A stretch of 64,000 nucleotides of DNA from Streptomyces roseolilacinus (GCF_014649335.1 NZ_BMSV01000006.1:186001-250000); one strand, 5' to 3'; positions 18,203 to 28,285 are shown, counted from the first letter of the stretch. Program-made: numbers and translations. Notes: generated from the letters alone by a model not told the origin.

Positions 18203-19321
18203 TCAGCGGCGCGACATGTAGATGTCCAGCGCCTTGTGCAGCAGCTTGTTCAGCGGGAAGTCCCATTCGCCGATGTACTCGACGGCCTCGCCGCCCGTGC
18301 CCACCTTGAACTGGATCAGGCCGAAGAGGTGGTCGGTCTCGTCGAGCGAGTCCGAGATGCCGCGCAGGTCGTAGACGGTCGCGCCCATGGCGTAGGCGTC
18401 GCGCAGCATGCGCCACTGCATGGCGTTCGACGGGCGGACCTCGCGGCCGATGTTGTCGGAGGCGCCGTACGAGTACCAGACGTGCCCGCCGACCACGAGC
18501 ATCGTCGCGGCGGAGAGGTTCACGCCGTTGTGCCGCGCGAAGTAGAGGCGCATGCGGTTGGGGTCCTCGTTGTTGAGGACGGTCCACATGCGCTGGAAGT
18601 ACGACAGGGGGCGCGGGCGGAAGCGGTCCCGGACGGCCGTGATCTCGTACAGCCGCTGCCACTCGGCCAGGTCGTCGTAGCCGCCCTGGACGACCTCGAC
18701 GCCGGCCTTCTCGGCCTTCTTGATGTTCCGCCGCCACAGCTGGTTGAAGCCCTTGAGGACGTCGTCCAGGGAGCGGTTGGCCAGCGGCACCTGGAAGACG
18801 TAGCGGGGCTGGACGTCGCCGAAGCCGGCGCCGCCGTCCTCGCCCTGCTGCCAGCCCATCTTGCGCAGCCGGTCCGACACCTCGAAGGCGCGCGGCTCGA
18901 TGTGCGTCGCCTCGATGTCGCGCAGGCGCTTGACCTCGGGGTCCTGGATGCCTGCCTTGATCGCCGCGGCGTCCCAGCGGCGGATCACGACCGGCGGGCC
19001 CATCTTGACCGAGAACGCACCCTGGTTCTTGAGGTGCTGGAGCATCGGCCGCATCCAGTCGTCCAGGTTCGGCGCGTACCAGTTGATCACCGGGCCCTCG
19101 GGCAGGTAGGCGAGGTACCGCTTGATCTTCGGGAGCTGGCGGTACAGCACCAGCCCCGCACCGACCAGTTCGCCGTTCCCGTCGAACCAGCCCAGGTTCT
19201 CCGAGCGCCACTCGGTCTTGACGTCGGCCCATGCCGGAACCTGGCAGTGACTCGCCGCCGGAAGGCTCTGGATGTACGCCAGATGCTGCTCTCGGCTGAT
19301 GGTCCTCAGGGTCAGGCTCAT
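18203..19321 (-). CDS. femX: Lipid II:glycine glycyltransferase FemX
   Basis: A 372-residue FemABX-family peptidyltransferase built of two GNAT-like halves. Recognisable segments are PAWADVKTEWRSE near the N terminus, YLPEGPVINWYAP, and the C-terminal GATVYDLRGISDSLDETDHL with LIQFKVGTGGE, typical of Fem proteins. It adds the first glycine of the interpeptide branch to lipid II from glycyl-tRNA, giving the LL-DAP/Gly peptidoglycan of streptomycetes. S. coelicolor FemX is the characterised homolog (recalled). ATG 19321 has GAGGAG upstream. It precedes the racemase-like gene in one leftward unit. Confidence 0.88.
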   Translation of the reverse strand: MSLTLRTISREQHLAYIQSLPAASHCQVPAWADVKTEWRSENLGWFDGNGELVGAGLVLYRQLPKIKRYLAYLPEGPVINWYAPNLDDWMRPMLQHLKNQGAFSVKMGPPVVIRRWDAAAIKAGIQDPEVKRLRDIEATHIEPRAFEVSDRLRKMGWQQGEDGGAGFGDVQPRYVFQVPLANRSLDDVLKGFNQLWRRNIKKAEKAGVEVVQGGYDDLAEWQRLYEITAVRDRFRPRPLSYFQRMWTVLNNEDPNRMRLYFARHNGVNLSAATMLVVGGHVWYSYGASDNIGREVRPSNAMQWRMLRDAYAMGATVYDLRGISDSLDETDHLFGLIQFKVGTGGEAVEYIGEWDFPLNKLLHKALDIYMSRR

Positions 19322-19431
19322 GCGGGGCGCTCCTCGGCAGGTATGTCCCCCATCGGTACAGGGGTTCCAGCTCTCGCGCCGAAGCCTACTGGCACGGGGG
19401 AGCGCCCCGAATGGGCCTACACCGGGAGGGG

Positions 19432-19746
19432 CTAGCCGACCAGGCCGCCGAACAGCCCTCCGCGGGCCATCCCGAGGAAGAAACCGACCGCCGCCGCGCC
19501 CAGCCCGATGATCAGGAACGTCCGTTGCCGGGTCGTCTCGGAGACGTACTGGCCGTAGGCGCCCGTGACGATGCCGATGAGGCCGGCCCACGAACTGAGC
19601 AGGTGGAGGCTGTGGAACTGCGCCGTGACGAAGGCGAGCGCACCCAGCACCAGGGTCACGACCATCAGGGTGTCCTGGAGCGGATGGGGCCTGCCGTCCG
19701 TGGCGAGGAGGGAAGAGGAGGGATGACGGTGGAAGACCTGAGCCAT
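19432..19746 (-). CDS. Small membrane protein
   Basis: A 104-residue protein with three predicted membrane helices: DTLMVVTLVLGALAFVTA, LLSSWAGLIGIVTGAYG and TFLIIGLGAAAVGFFLGMA. AGGAGG precedes the ATG, so translation is credible. It lies between femX (110 bases downstream) and divergent rpsF. I do not recognise a named family; similar small proteins occur at this place in other Streptomyces. Function unknown. Confidence 0.75.
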   Translation of the reverse strand: MAQVFHRHPSSSLLATDGRPHPLQDTLMVVTLVLGALAFVTAQFHSLHLLSSWAGLIGIVTGAYGQYVSETTRQRTFLIIGLGAAAVGFFLGMARGGLFGGLVG

Positions 19747-19978
19747 GAGGCACCTCCTGGCTTGCCGGAGGGCGGCGCGCTGTGGCGCCGCCCGCACCCG
19801 ATGTGTACAGATTGCGTCCCCTGACCACCGGATTTCAACCGGAAGCCGCCGTGCGGGTACTCTGTACGGTCTGCACCGGTGTCTGCCCATGCCCAGAAAC
19901 GCGCCAGTCCCTTGGCCGTCGTCTGTGGGCGTTGTCAGTGGGCACGGCTACCGTTGCGCACGCATCACGACCCTCCTG

Positions 19979-19995
19979 CCACGGAACGACCGTGG
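19979..19995 (+). promoter_or_regulatory. Hairpin in the rpsF leader
   Basis: CCACGG-aacga-CCGTGG forms a 6-bp stem 13 bases before the AAAGGAGG of rpsF. Many bacteria carry an S6:S18-binding RNA motif with an exposed CCG in this leader. Whether this stem is that motif cannot be settled by eye. Confidence 0.3.
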
Positions 19996-20024
19996 CCGCT
20001 GAGTCCAAAGGAGGTGGGTTCCAC

Positions 20025-20315
20025 ATGCGTCACTACGAGGTGATGGTCATCCTCGACCCCGATCTCGAGGAGCGCGCTGTCTCCCCGCTGATCGAGAACT
20101 TCCTCTCCGTCGTCCGTGAGGGCAACGGAAAGGTCGAGAAGGTCGACACCTGGGGCCGTCGTCGTCTCGCTTACGAGATCAAGAAGAAGCCCGAGGGCAT
20201 CTACTCGGTCATCGACCTGCAGGCCGAGCCTGCGGTCGTCAAGGAGCTCGACCGCCAGATGAACCTGAACGAGTCGGTCCTCCGGACCAAGGTCCTCCGC
20301 CCCGAGACCCACTGA
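20025..20315 (+). CDS. rpsF: 30S ribosomal protein S6
   Basis: This 96-residue S6 protein begins MRHYEVMVILDPDLEER and contains the conserved WGRRRLAYEIKKKPEGIY segment. It binds 16S rRNA as a dimer with S18, whose gene is two positions downstream. AAAGGAGGTG gives a near-perfect SD. It is the first gene of the conserved rpsF-ssb-rpsR-rplI operon, which ends at the terminator at 21738. Confidence 0.97.
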   Translation: MRHYEVMVILDPDLEERAVSPLIENFLSVVREGNGKVEKVDTWGRRRLAYEIKKKPEGIYSVIDLQAEPAVVKELDRQMNLNESVLRTKVLRPETH

Positions 20316-20390
20316 GCTTTCCGCTCACTGGTCATCGGGTCCGAGTAGCAGCAGCAAGCAGCCAGAAGCAAACCCGCCGAGAGGTTCCCC

Positions 20391-20966
20391 ATGGCAGGCG
20401 AGACCGTCATCACGGTCGTCGGCAATCTTGTCGACGACCCCGAGCTGCGCTTCACCCCTTCCGGTGCGGCGGTCGCGAAGTTCCGTGTCGCGTCCACCCC
20501 CCGCACCTTCGATCGTCAGACCAATGAGTGGAAGGACGGCGAGAGCCTGTTCCTGACCTGCTCGGTCTGGCGCCAGGCGGCGGAGAACGTCGCCGAGTCG
20601 CTCCAGCGAGGCATGCGCGTCATCGTGCAGGGCCGGCTGAAGCAGCGGTCCTACGAGGACCGCGAGGGCGTCAAGCGCACGGTCTTCGAGCTGGACGTCG
20701 AGGAAGTCGGTCCGAGCCTCAAGAACGCCACGGCCAAGGTCACCAAGACCACCGGTCGCGGTGGTCAGGGCGGCTACGGCGGCGGCCAGCAGGGCGGCCA
20801 GGGTGGCCAGGGCGGCTGGGGCGGTGCCCCGGGCGGCCAGCAGGGCGGCGGCGCTCCCGCCGACGACCCCTGGGCCGGCGGTGCGCCGGCCGGCGGCCAG
20901 CAGGGCGGCCAGGGCGGCTGGGGCGGAAGCTCCGGCGGCGGCTACTCGGACGAGCCCCCCTTCTAG
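20391..20966 (+). CDS. ssb: Single-stranded DNA-binding protein SSB
   Basis: A 191-residue SSB with an N-terminal OB fold (residues 1-115: GETVITVVGNLVDDPELRFT, then WKDGESLFLTCSVWRQ), a Gly/Gln-rich linker (about 122-185) and the acidic tip SDEPPF that recruits replication and repair partners. It coats ssDNA at forks. The linker is encoded by partly repeated DNA (GGCCAGCAGGGCGGCCAGG near 20785 and again near 20895), which could recombine in frame. It sits between rpsF and rpsR as in most bacteria. Confidence 0.97.
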   Translation: MAGETVITVVGNLVDDPELRFTPSGAAVAKFRVASTPRTFDRQTNEWKDGESLFLTCSVWRQAAENVAESLQRGMRVIVQGRLKQRSYEDREGVKRTVFELDVEEVGPSLKNATAKVTKTTGRGGQGGYGGGQQGGQGGQGGWGGAPGGQQGGGAPADDPWAGGAPAGGQQGGQGGWGGSSGGGYSDEPPF

Positions 20967-21010
20967 GGCCGGGCTCGTACCCCACTTCTTGATCACACAG
21001 GAGAAACACC

Positions 21011-21247
21011 ATGGCGAAGCCGCCTGTGCGCAAGCCTAAGAAGAAGGTCTGCGCGTTCTGCAAGGACAAGACCGCGTACGTGGACTACAAGGACACGAAC
21101 ATGCTGCGGAAGTTCATTTCCGACCGCGGCAAGATCCGTGCCCGTCGCGTGACCGGCAACTGCACGCAGCACCAGCGTGACGTCGCCACGGCCGTCAAGA
21201 ACAGCCGTGAGATGGCGCTGCTGCCCTACACGTCCACCGCGCGATAA
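21011..21247 (+). CDS. rpsR: 30S ribosomal protein S18 (zinc-binding type)
   Basis: A 78-residue S18 protein with the conserved IDYKDTNMLRKFIS-type segment (here VDYKDTNMLRKFIS) and RARRVTGN. It has Cys14, Cys17, Cys51 and His54 (CAFC...GNCTQH), a likely zinc site. This is the C+ form, as opposed to the zinc-free paralog that many streptomycetes make under zinc starvation. GGAGAAACACC precedes the ATG. Third gene of the rpsF operon. Confidence 0.96.
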   Translation: MAKPPVRKPKKKVCAFCKDKTAYVDYKDTNMLRKFISDRGKIRARRVTGNCTQHQRDVATAVKNSREMALLPYTSTAR

Positions 21248-21264
21248 GGAAGGGTGACCTACTG

Positions 21265-21711
21265 ATGAAGATCATCCTTACCCACGAGGTCTCCGGCCTC
21301 GGTGCGGCCGGCGACGTCGTCGACGTCAAGGACGGCTACGCTCGCAACTACCTGGTCCCGCGCGGTTTCGCGATCCGCTGGACCAAGGGTGGCGAGAAGG
21401 ACGTGGCGCAGATCCGTCGCGCCCGCAAGATCCACGAGATCGCGACCATCGAGCAGGCCAACCAGATCAAGGCCCAGCTCGAGTCCGTCAAGGTGCGCCT
21501 GGCCGTTCGCTCCGGCGACGCCGGCCGTCTGTTCGGCTCCGTCACCCCGGCTGACATCGCCTCGGCGATCAAGTCCGCCGGTGGCCCGGACGTCGACAAG
21601 CGCCGTGTCGAGCTCGGTGCGCCGATCAAGACCCTGGGCTCGCACCAGGTGTCCGTGCGCCTGCACCCCGAGGTCGCCGCGAACCTCGGTGTCGAGGTCG
21701 TCGCTGCCTGA
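21265..21711 (+). CDS. rplI: 50S ribosomal protein L9
   Basis: A 148-residue L9 protein. The N-terminal domain MKIILTHEVSGLGAAGDVVDVKDGYARNYL matches the family signature (GxxGxxVxVxxGYxRNxL). A long connecting helix and the C-terminal rRNA-binding domain follow. It starts 17 bases after rpsR and is followed by a strong terminator, so it closes the operon. Confidence 0.97.
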   Translation: MKIILTHEVSGLGAAGDVVDVKDGYARNYLVPRGFAIRWTKGGEKDVAQIRRARKIHEIATIEQANQIKAQLESVKVRLAVRSGDAGRLFGSVTPADIASAIKSAGGPDVDKRRVELGAPIKTLGSHQVSVRLHPEVAANLGVEVVAA

Positions 21712-21737
21712 GACTGCCTTTGCAGGGCTGAGCACTG

Positions 21738-21767
21738 AAGGGCCGCACCCGCTCGGGTGCGGCCCTT
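21738..21767 (+). terminator. Terminator of the rpsF-ssb-rpsR-rplI operon
   Basis: A 13-bp perfect stem (AAGGGCCGCACCC / GGGTGCGGCCCTT) with a 4-base loop, 26 bases after the rplI stop and immediately before two parS sites. Confidence 0.9.
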
Positions 21768-21772
21768 CGTCG

Positions 21773-21788
21773 TGTTTCACGTGAAACG
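21773..21788. other. parS site (ParB binding)
   Basis: TGTTTCACGTGAAACG holds the perfect 14-base core at 21774-21787. It lies 5 bases after the rplI terminator stem and 3 bases from the next parS. Confidence 0.92.
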
Positions 21789-21791
21789 GTG

Positions 21792-21807
21792 TGTTTCACG
21801 TGAAACA
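21792..21807. other. parS site (ParB binding)
   Basis: TGTTTCACGTGAAACA, a perfect 16-base match. It forms a close pair with the site at 21773 (core-to-core offset 19 bases), placed between convergent rplI and the MATE gene. Confidence 0.92.
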
Positions 21808-21818
21808 CCGCGGGTGCG

Positions 21819-23156
21819 TCAGCGGGTGGCGCCGGTGACCAGCCAGCGACCGGAGCGCATCCGCAGCCACAGCGTCACCATCCGGGTGGCCATCATCAGG
21901 GACATCGCCCACCACAGGGCCGTCAGCCCGCCCCCGAACACCGGGACGAGCAGGGCGACCGGGGTGAAGACCACCAGCGTGACCACCATCGCACCCGCCA
22001 GGTACGGGCCGTCCCCGGCACCCATCAGGACCCCGTCCAGAACGAAGACGACCCCGGCGATCGGCTGGGAGAGCGCCACGACCAGCAGCGCGGGCAGCAG
22101 GGTGTCCCGCACGGCGTCATCGCCCGTGAAGAGCGGGATGAACAGCGGGCGGGCGGCCACGACGAGGATGCCGAGGACCACGCCCGACACGACGCCCCAC
22201 CGCACCATGCGGCGGCAGACGGCGCGAGCGCCCTCGGTGTCCCCCGCGCCCAGGTAGCGGCCGATGATGGCCTGGCCCGCGATGGCGATGGCGTCGAGCG
22301 CGAAGGCCATCAGGCTCCACAGCGACAGGATGATCTGGTGCGCGGCCACCGGGACGTCTCCCAGCCGGGCGGCGATGGCGGTCGCGATCATCAGTACGGC
22401 GCGCAGGGAGAGCGTACGGACGAGGAGCGGGACACCGGCCTGGGCACTGGCCCGGATCCCGGCCGCGTCCGGCCGGAGCGAGGCGCCGTGGCGCCGCGCC
22501 CCGCGCACGACGACGGTGAGGTAGGCGACGGCCATGCCGCCCTGTGCGATCACGGTCCCCCAGGCGGAGCCGGCGATCCCGAGTCCGGCGCCGTAGACCA
22601 GCACCACGTTCAGGACGGCGTTGACGCCGAAGCCGGCGATCGCGACGTACAGGGGGGTCCTGGTGTCCTGGAGGCCGCGCAGGACGCCGGTGGCGGCGAG
22701 CACGACGAGCATCGCGGGGATGCCGAGGCTGGAGATCCTGAGATACGTCGCGGCATGCGGAGCGGCGGTGGTGGAGGCGCCGAACGCCTCGACGACCCAG
22801 GAGGCGGTCGGCAGGGTGACGGCGACGACCGCCAGCCCGAGCAGGAGGGCGAGCCAGATGCCGTCCATGCCCTGGCGGATCGCCGCCGGGAGGTCGCCCG
22901 CGCCGACGCGCCGGGCGACCGCCGCCGTCGTGGCGTAGGCGAGGAAGACGAAGACGCTGACGGCCGTCGACAGCAGGGCGGCCGCGACACCCAGGCCGGC
23001 CAACTGGGAGGTGCCGAGATGACCGATGACGGCGCTGTCGACGAGGACGAACAGGGGCTCGGCGACGAGAGCTCCGAAGGCCGGAACGGCCAGGGCGAGG
23101 ATCTCTCTGTCGTGGGACCGACGGGTGTTCTCGGGAGCCGGGGAAGCCTGGGTCAT
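21819..23156 (-). CDS. MATE family efflux transporter (DinF group)
   Basis: A 445-residue membrane protein with about 12 helices and two related halves. The start of the first half, REILALAVPAFGALVAEPLFVLVDSAVIGHLG, with the VDSAVIGHLG motif, marks the DinF/NorM-type cation-coupled multidrug exporters. The segment VLRGLQDTRTPLYVAI is also characteristic. ATG 23156 (MTQASPAPENTRR) has no SD but sits 7 bases after TACATT, fitting a leaderless mRNA. It is convergent with rplI and divergent from dnaB across the DnaA-box region. Substrate unknown. Confidence 0.88.
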   Translation of the reverse strand: MTQASPAPENTRRSHDREILALAVPAFGALVAEPLFVLVDSAVIGHLGTSQLAGLGVAAALLSTAVSVFVFLAYATTAAVARRVGAGDLPAAIRQGMDGIWLALLLGLAVVAVTLPTASWVVEAFGASTTAAPHAATYLRISSLGIPAMLVVLAATGVLRGLQDTRTPLYVAIAGFGVNAVLNVVLVYGAGLGIAGSAWGTVIAQGGMAVAYLTVVVRGARRHGASLRPDAAGIRASAQAGVPLLVRTLSLRAVLMIATAIAARLGDVPVAAHQIILSLWSLMAFALDAIAIAGQAIIGRYLGAGDTEGARAVCRRMVRWGVVSGVVLGILVVAARPLFIPLFTGDDAVRDTLLPALLVVALSQPIAGVVFVLDGVLMGAGDGPYLAGAMVVTLVVFTPVALLVPVFGGGLTALWWAMSLMMATRMVTLWLRMRSGRWLVTGATR

Positions 23157-23163
23157 GCGTTCA

Positions 23164-23169
23164 ATGTAA
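23164..23169 (-). promoter_or_regulatory. Candidate -10 for a leaderless MATE transcript
   Basis: On the minus strand TACATT ends 7 bases before the ATG of the MATE gene, and no SD is present. A DnaA-box-like TCGTCCACA (23171-23179) lies directly upstream, so DnaA binding could interfere with this promoter. Confidence 0.35.
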
Positions 23170-23170
23170 T

Positions 23171-23432
23171 CGTCCACAGGTAAGAGACACAAACCCTTTG
23201 CAGTCCTTACTTGCTCCGGCTTCGGCGGCGGGCGCCTGCGCTGTTTGTGCGGATCTTGAATCCCTGGGGAAAGTTTTTCTCCCCCACAGCCGGTGGATGG
23301 AAAAAGACCAGGTCAGCGCAGGTCTGTGGATGCCGCTATGAGTTTGTCCACACGGCTGTCCCCCGGTCCGTGCACAGGATCCGGCGAGTTCTCCACAGCA
23401 TCAGGGCGTTCATCCACAGTCCCTGTGGATAA
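23171..23432. promoter_or_regulatory. Cluster of DnaA-box-like sites upstream of dnaB
   Basis: Six copies of the pattern NNNTCCACA lie in the gap between the MATE gene and dnaB: TCGTCCACA 23171; TGTGGATGC (reverse) 23325; TTGTCCACA 23344, the preferred Streptomyces box; TTCTCCACA 23389; TCATCCACA 23410; TGTGGATAA (reverse, TTATCCACA) 23424. Five of them fall in 108 bases. The gap is also locally richer in A/T than its surroundings (runs of T near 23275 and of A near 23300). Confidence 0.7.
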
Positions 23433-23579
23433 CCAGATTGGCTGACGGTGCCCGCGGGCCTACCGTGGTCCGGCGCCCGACGTGCCGCGAGGTGGAGTTG
23501 GTGCCTCTTGTTTGTCAGAGCCGTGGCGTAGAAAGAGTGACACGCCAAGGTCCGCGGTGCGGACGGGAGGAGGTGGCCG

Positions 23580-25088
<1,509 letters not shown>

Positions 25089-25248
25089 CCGGGCCGGCTG
25101 GGCCCGCGAGCGCGTCCCGGAGCACCTCCCGACCCCGGAGCAGGATCCGGTAGGGGTGGACGCGAAGCCGCACCGCCGGTTGCCCATCCCGGTGGTGGCG
25201 TCCGCGTTCGCGTGGACCCGGCCGGCGGTCGGGTCGTGTGCCGGGCGC

Positions 25249-25812
25249 TCAGCGCCTCGTCTCGTACCTGGTCAGGACCACGCCGCAGGGAAACGTCCGG
25301 GTCTCCACCAGGTTCAGGTCCACCCAGCCGTCCAGCGCGGTGAAGAACGGCGTGCCACCGCCCACCAGGACCGGCGCGGTGGCCAGCACGTACTCGTCGA
25401 TCAGCCCGGCCCGCATGGCCGCCCCGGCGAGCGTCGCGCCGCCGATGTCCATCGGGCCGCCGTCCTCGGCCTTGAGCCGGGTGATCTCGGCGACCGCGTC
25501 GCCGGTGACCAGGCGGGTGTTCCAGTCGACCTCGTCGATCGTCGAGGAGAACACCACCTTCGACATGTCCCGCCAGCGGCGCGCGAACTCGATCTCCGCC
25601 GGGGTGGCGTCGGGCCGCTGGTCGCCGGTCGGCCAGTAGGAGCTCATCGTCTGCCACAGCTTGCGCCCGTACAGCGACAGGTCGGTCGCCTGCAACCGGT
25701 CGGACCAGAACCGGAACAGCTCGTCGCTCGGCACGCTCCAGCCGATGTCGTCGCCGGGCGCGGCGATGTAGCCGTCCAGGGACAGGTTCATGCCGTAGAT
25801 CAGTTTCCGCAT
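25249..25812 (-). CDS. Dihydrofolate reductase-family protein (RibD C-terminal domain)
   Basis: A 187-residue NADPH-dependent reductase fold. The N terminus RKLIYGMNLSLDGYIAAPGDDIGW and the later DLSLYGRKLWQTMSSYWP and DIGGATLAGAAMRAGLIDEY segments are typical of the stand-alone RibD_C/DHFR-like family (YwjB/YyaP type). Its physiological substrate is unknown. ATG 25812 has GGAAGG upstream. It sits alone between dnaB (convergent) and a non-coding-looking stretch. Confidence 0.85.
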   Translation of the reverse strand: MRKLIYGMNLSLDGYIAAPGDDIGWSVPSDELFRFWSDRLQATDLSLYGRKLWQTMSSYWPTGDQRPDATPAEIEFARRWRDMSKVVFSSTIDEVDWNTRLVTGDAVAEITRLKAEDGGPMDIGGATLAGAAMRAGLIDEYVLATAPVLVGGGTPFFTALDGWVDLNLVETRTFPCGVVLTRYETRR

Positions 25813-26168
25813 GGCGCCGGCCTTCCGTGAGTCGGTCTCACACGTACCGACCGGCGCGGCGCGGGAAACCCATCGGTGCGCGGTCCGAAGCCCGCAACGC
25901 ACTCGTCGGCCGGTCGGCCGGGGCCGGCGCGAACCGTGCCCCGTCCTCGTCCTGGGCGGCGGGTCGGCGGGGCGGACGGGCACCGCGGAGCAGACTGTGT
26001 TCGCCGCCGCCGCGTCCGCCGGCCGGCACCTGCTCCTCGCGGGCGGTGGAGCGCTGCTCGGACGGGCGCTGACGGGCGCTCGGGGGAGGCCGGCCACCGC
26101 CTTGGTGTCCAGCGCCCTGATCACCGGTCTCACCGGTCACCTGCCTGCGTTGGCTGCCTGACCACCGG
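25813..26168. other. 356-base gap with no convincing gene
   Basis: A plus-strand frame from an ATG at 25811 to TGA near 26161 stays open for 116 codons. Its second half is hydrophobic with strongly G/C-ending codons (QTVFAAAASAGRHLLLAGG, ALVSSALITGLTGHL), which suggests coding or a gene remnant. It has no SD, its start overlaps the reductase start, and the first half is unremarkable. I do not call a gene. Confidence 0.4.
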
Positions 26169-26828
26169 TCATGTGCAGGCGATGACGGTCACGGCGGTGA
26201 CCGCGGCCATCGTCGCCTGCATGTCACGGATCGCCCTGCGCACGCTGTCGGCCGCCCACTGGCCCTCCGCGATCGTGGCCATGCGGGGTTCGACCTCTTT
26301 GCGGGGGACGCCGGGGAAGGCGATGCCGTGCAACCGGGCACCGTGCAGGAGCGCGACGAGCGCGGACGTGCGGTTGTCGGGCCGGGCACCCTGCAGGACG
26401 ACGCGCGCCAGCCGGTCGCGGAGCTCGCGCTCCACGGTGCCGTCCGCCTCCGGGTAGCGCCGTACCGGGAAGAGACCCAGTGTCCGGTGCCGCTCCTCGG
26501 CGACCAGGCCGCGTTCGCACAGGCTCCGCACCGTCGCCCGCACGGCGGTCGCCTGGTCCTTCGTCAGCCAGTCGGTGATCTTCCCGGAGCGGTTGCGGTG
26601 GACCCAGTCGGCGAGGCGACGCAACCGCTCGTCGAGCAGTTCGTCGCCCGTGGTCGAGGTGTCGGTGATGCCCACCCGGCCGGACGTGACCTGGATCCGG
26701 TGCCGCATGGCCAGTTCCAGCAGGATGCCGCCCGCCACGGCCCAGCCCGCGGAGGCCCGGTCCTTCGCGACACCGGACTCGTCGTCCAGTGACAGCAGCA
26801 TGACTTCCTCGCCCAGCGTCACGGACAC
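26169..26828 (-). CDS. GPP34 (Golgi phosphoprotein 3-like) family protein
   Basis: A 219-residue all-helical protein. The N terminus LGEEVMLLSLDDESG, then WAVAGGILLELAMRHRI, and the later TDWLTKD and ALVALLHGARL segments match the bacterial GPP34 family, whose eukaryotic members bind phosphatidylinositol 4-phosphate at the Golgi. Streptomycetes carry several such proteins of unclear function, probably membrane-associated. GTG 26828 has GAGGGGAG upstream; a GTG two codons later is also possible. It is divergent from the serine hydrolase. Confidence 0.8.
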   Translation of the reverse strand: MSVTLGEEVMLLSLDDESGVAKDRASAGWAVAGGILLELAMRHRIQVTSGRVGITDTSTTGDELLDERLRRLADWVHRNRSGKITDWLTKDQATAVRATVRSLCERGLVAEERHRTLGLFPVRRYPEADGTVERELRDRLARVVLQGARPDNRTSALVALLHGARLHGIAFPGVPRKEVEPRMATIAEGQWAADSVRRAIRDMQATMAAVTAVTVIACT

Positions 26829-26914
26829 ACGCGGCTCCCCTCGGTCATCACGGTCACTGACGATGACGCCGGCCGGGGCCCGTGGGTTCCGCGCCGTACG
26901 GTACACCTGGGCCC

Positions 26915-28285
26915 ATGACCTCATCTTCCGTACCGCTCCTGCCCTCCACCGAGCGCTCGCTGCTCCACCGGATCGCCGTCGGCCAGTCCGAAGGACGGAC
27001 GCCTTCACTCGTCGGGGCGGTCGCCCGGGAGGGCCGGCTGGTGTGGGCGGGGGGACGGGGCGACGTCGTGTCCGCCGCCGACACGCAGTACCGGATCGGT
27101 TCGATCACCAAGACCTTCACCGCCGTCCTGGTGATGCGGCTGCGGGACGAGGGCCTGCTCGGTCTGGACGACTCTCTGGAGAAGCACCTGCCGGGTACGG
27201 GGGTGGGAGGCGTGACCGTCGCCCAGCTCCTGAGCCACACCGCCGGCCTGTCGGCCGAGCCCCCGGCTCCCTGGTGGGAGCGGACGCCGGGCGCGCTGCG
27301 CCCCGACCTCGCCGACGTCCTCGGGGAACGGCCGCTCGCCCATCCGCCGGGGCGGGGCCACCACTACTCCAACACCGGTTACACCCTGCTGGGTTCACTG
27401 GTGTCCGCGGTGCGCGGCGTCCCGTGGGAGGAGGCGTTGCGCACCGAGGTCCTGGAGCCGCTCGGCATGGGACGGACGACCTCGCAACCGGTGGCGCCGC
27501 ACGCCCAGGGGTGGGCCGTCCACCCCTGGGCGGATGTGCTGCTGCCGGAGCCGGCCGAGGACCTGGGACTGATGGCCCCGGCCGGGCAGCTGTGGTCGAC
27601 CGCCGGCGACCTCTGCCGGTTCGCCTCGTTCCTCGCCGGAGGGGACGACCGGGTGCTGGCCGCGCGGTCCGTGCGCGAGATGCGCACCCCCGCCGCGCCA
27701 CCCACCACGGCGGACTGGGACGGCGGTTACGGGCTCGGTGTGCAACTGGCCCGGCGGGACGGCCGCACCCTCGTCGGTCACACCGGGTCGCTGCCGGGCT
27801 TCGTCGCCGGCCTGTGGCTGAGCGTGGACGACGACGTCGCCGCGGTCGTCCTGGCCAACGCGACGTCCGGACCGCAGACCGGTGTGCTCGCCGCCGACCT
27901 CGTGCGGATCGTCGCCGAGGCGGAACCCCGGATCCCGGAGACGTGGCGTCCCCTGCCGGAGACCGACGCTCCGCCGCTTTCCCTGACCGGCCCCTGGTAC
28001 TGGGGGACGTACGCGTACGGGCTGAAGGCGCTCGCGGGCGGTGACGTGGAGCTGCAGCCCCTGCGTGGTGCCGGTCGCGGTTCCCGGTTCCGGTCGCTGC
28101 CGGACGGCACCTGGATCGGACTCGACGGCTACTACGACGGGGAGGTGCTCCGGGTGGTCCGCCGCCGGGACGGGTCGGTGAGCCACCTGGACCTGGGGTC
28201 GTTCGCGTTCACGCGTGAGCCCTACGAGCCGGGGGACGCCGTCCCGGGAGGCGTGGACGAGGACGGCTGGCGGGGAACGCGCTGA
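26915..28285 (+). CDS. Serine hydrolase, class C beta-lactamase / PBP4* family
   Basis: A 456-residue protein with the beta-lactamase fold: catalytic S-x-x-K in RIGSITKTF, Y-x-N in HYSNTGYTLLG, and HTG in LVGHTGSLPGF. No signal peptide is visible, so it is probably cytoplasmic. Members include esterases, D-aminopeptidases and D,D-peptidases; the substrate is not evident. The last 120 residues form an extra beta domain (LTGPWYWGTYAYGLKAL) common in these proteins. The stop codon is directly followed by a parS. ATG 26915 is used. Confidence 0.85.
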   Translation: MTSSSVPLLPSTERSLLHRIAVGQSEGRTPSLVGAVAREGRLVWAGGRGDVVSAADTQYRIGSITKTFTAVLVMRLRDEGLLGLDDSLEKHLPGTGVGGVTVAQLLSHTAGLSAEPPAPWWERTPGALRPDLADVLGERPLAHPPGRGHHYSNTGYTLLGSLVSAVRGVPWEEALRTEVLEPLGMGRTTSQPVAPHAQGWAVHPWADVLLPEPAEDLGLMAPAGQLWSTAGDLCRFASFLAGGDDRVLAARSVREMRTPAAPPTTADWDGGYGLGVQLARRDGRTLVGHTGSLPGFVAGLWLSVDDDVAAVVLANATSGPQTGVLAADLVRIVAEAEPRIPETWRPLPETDAPPLSLTGPWYWGTYAYGLKALAGGDVELQPLRGAGRGSRFRSLPDGTWIGLDGYYDGEVLRVVRRRDGSVSHLDLGSFAFTREPYEPGDAVPGGVDEDGWRGTR

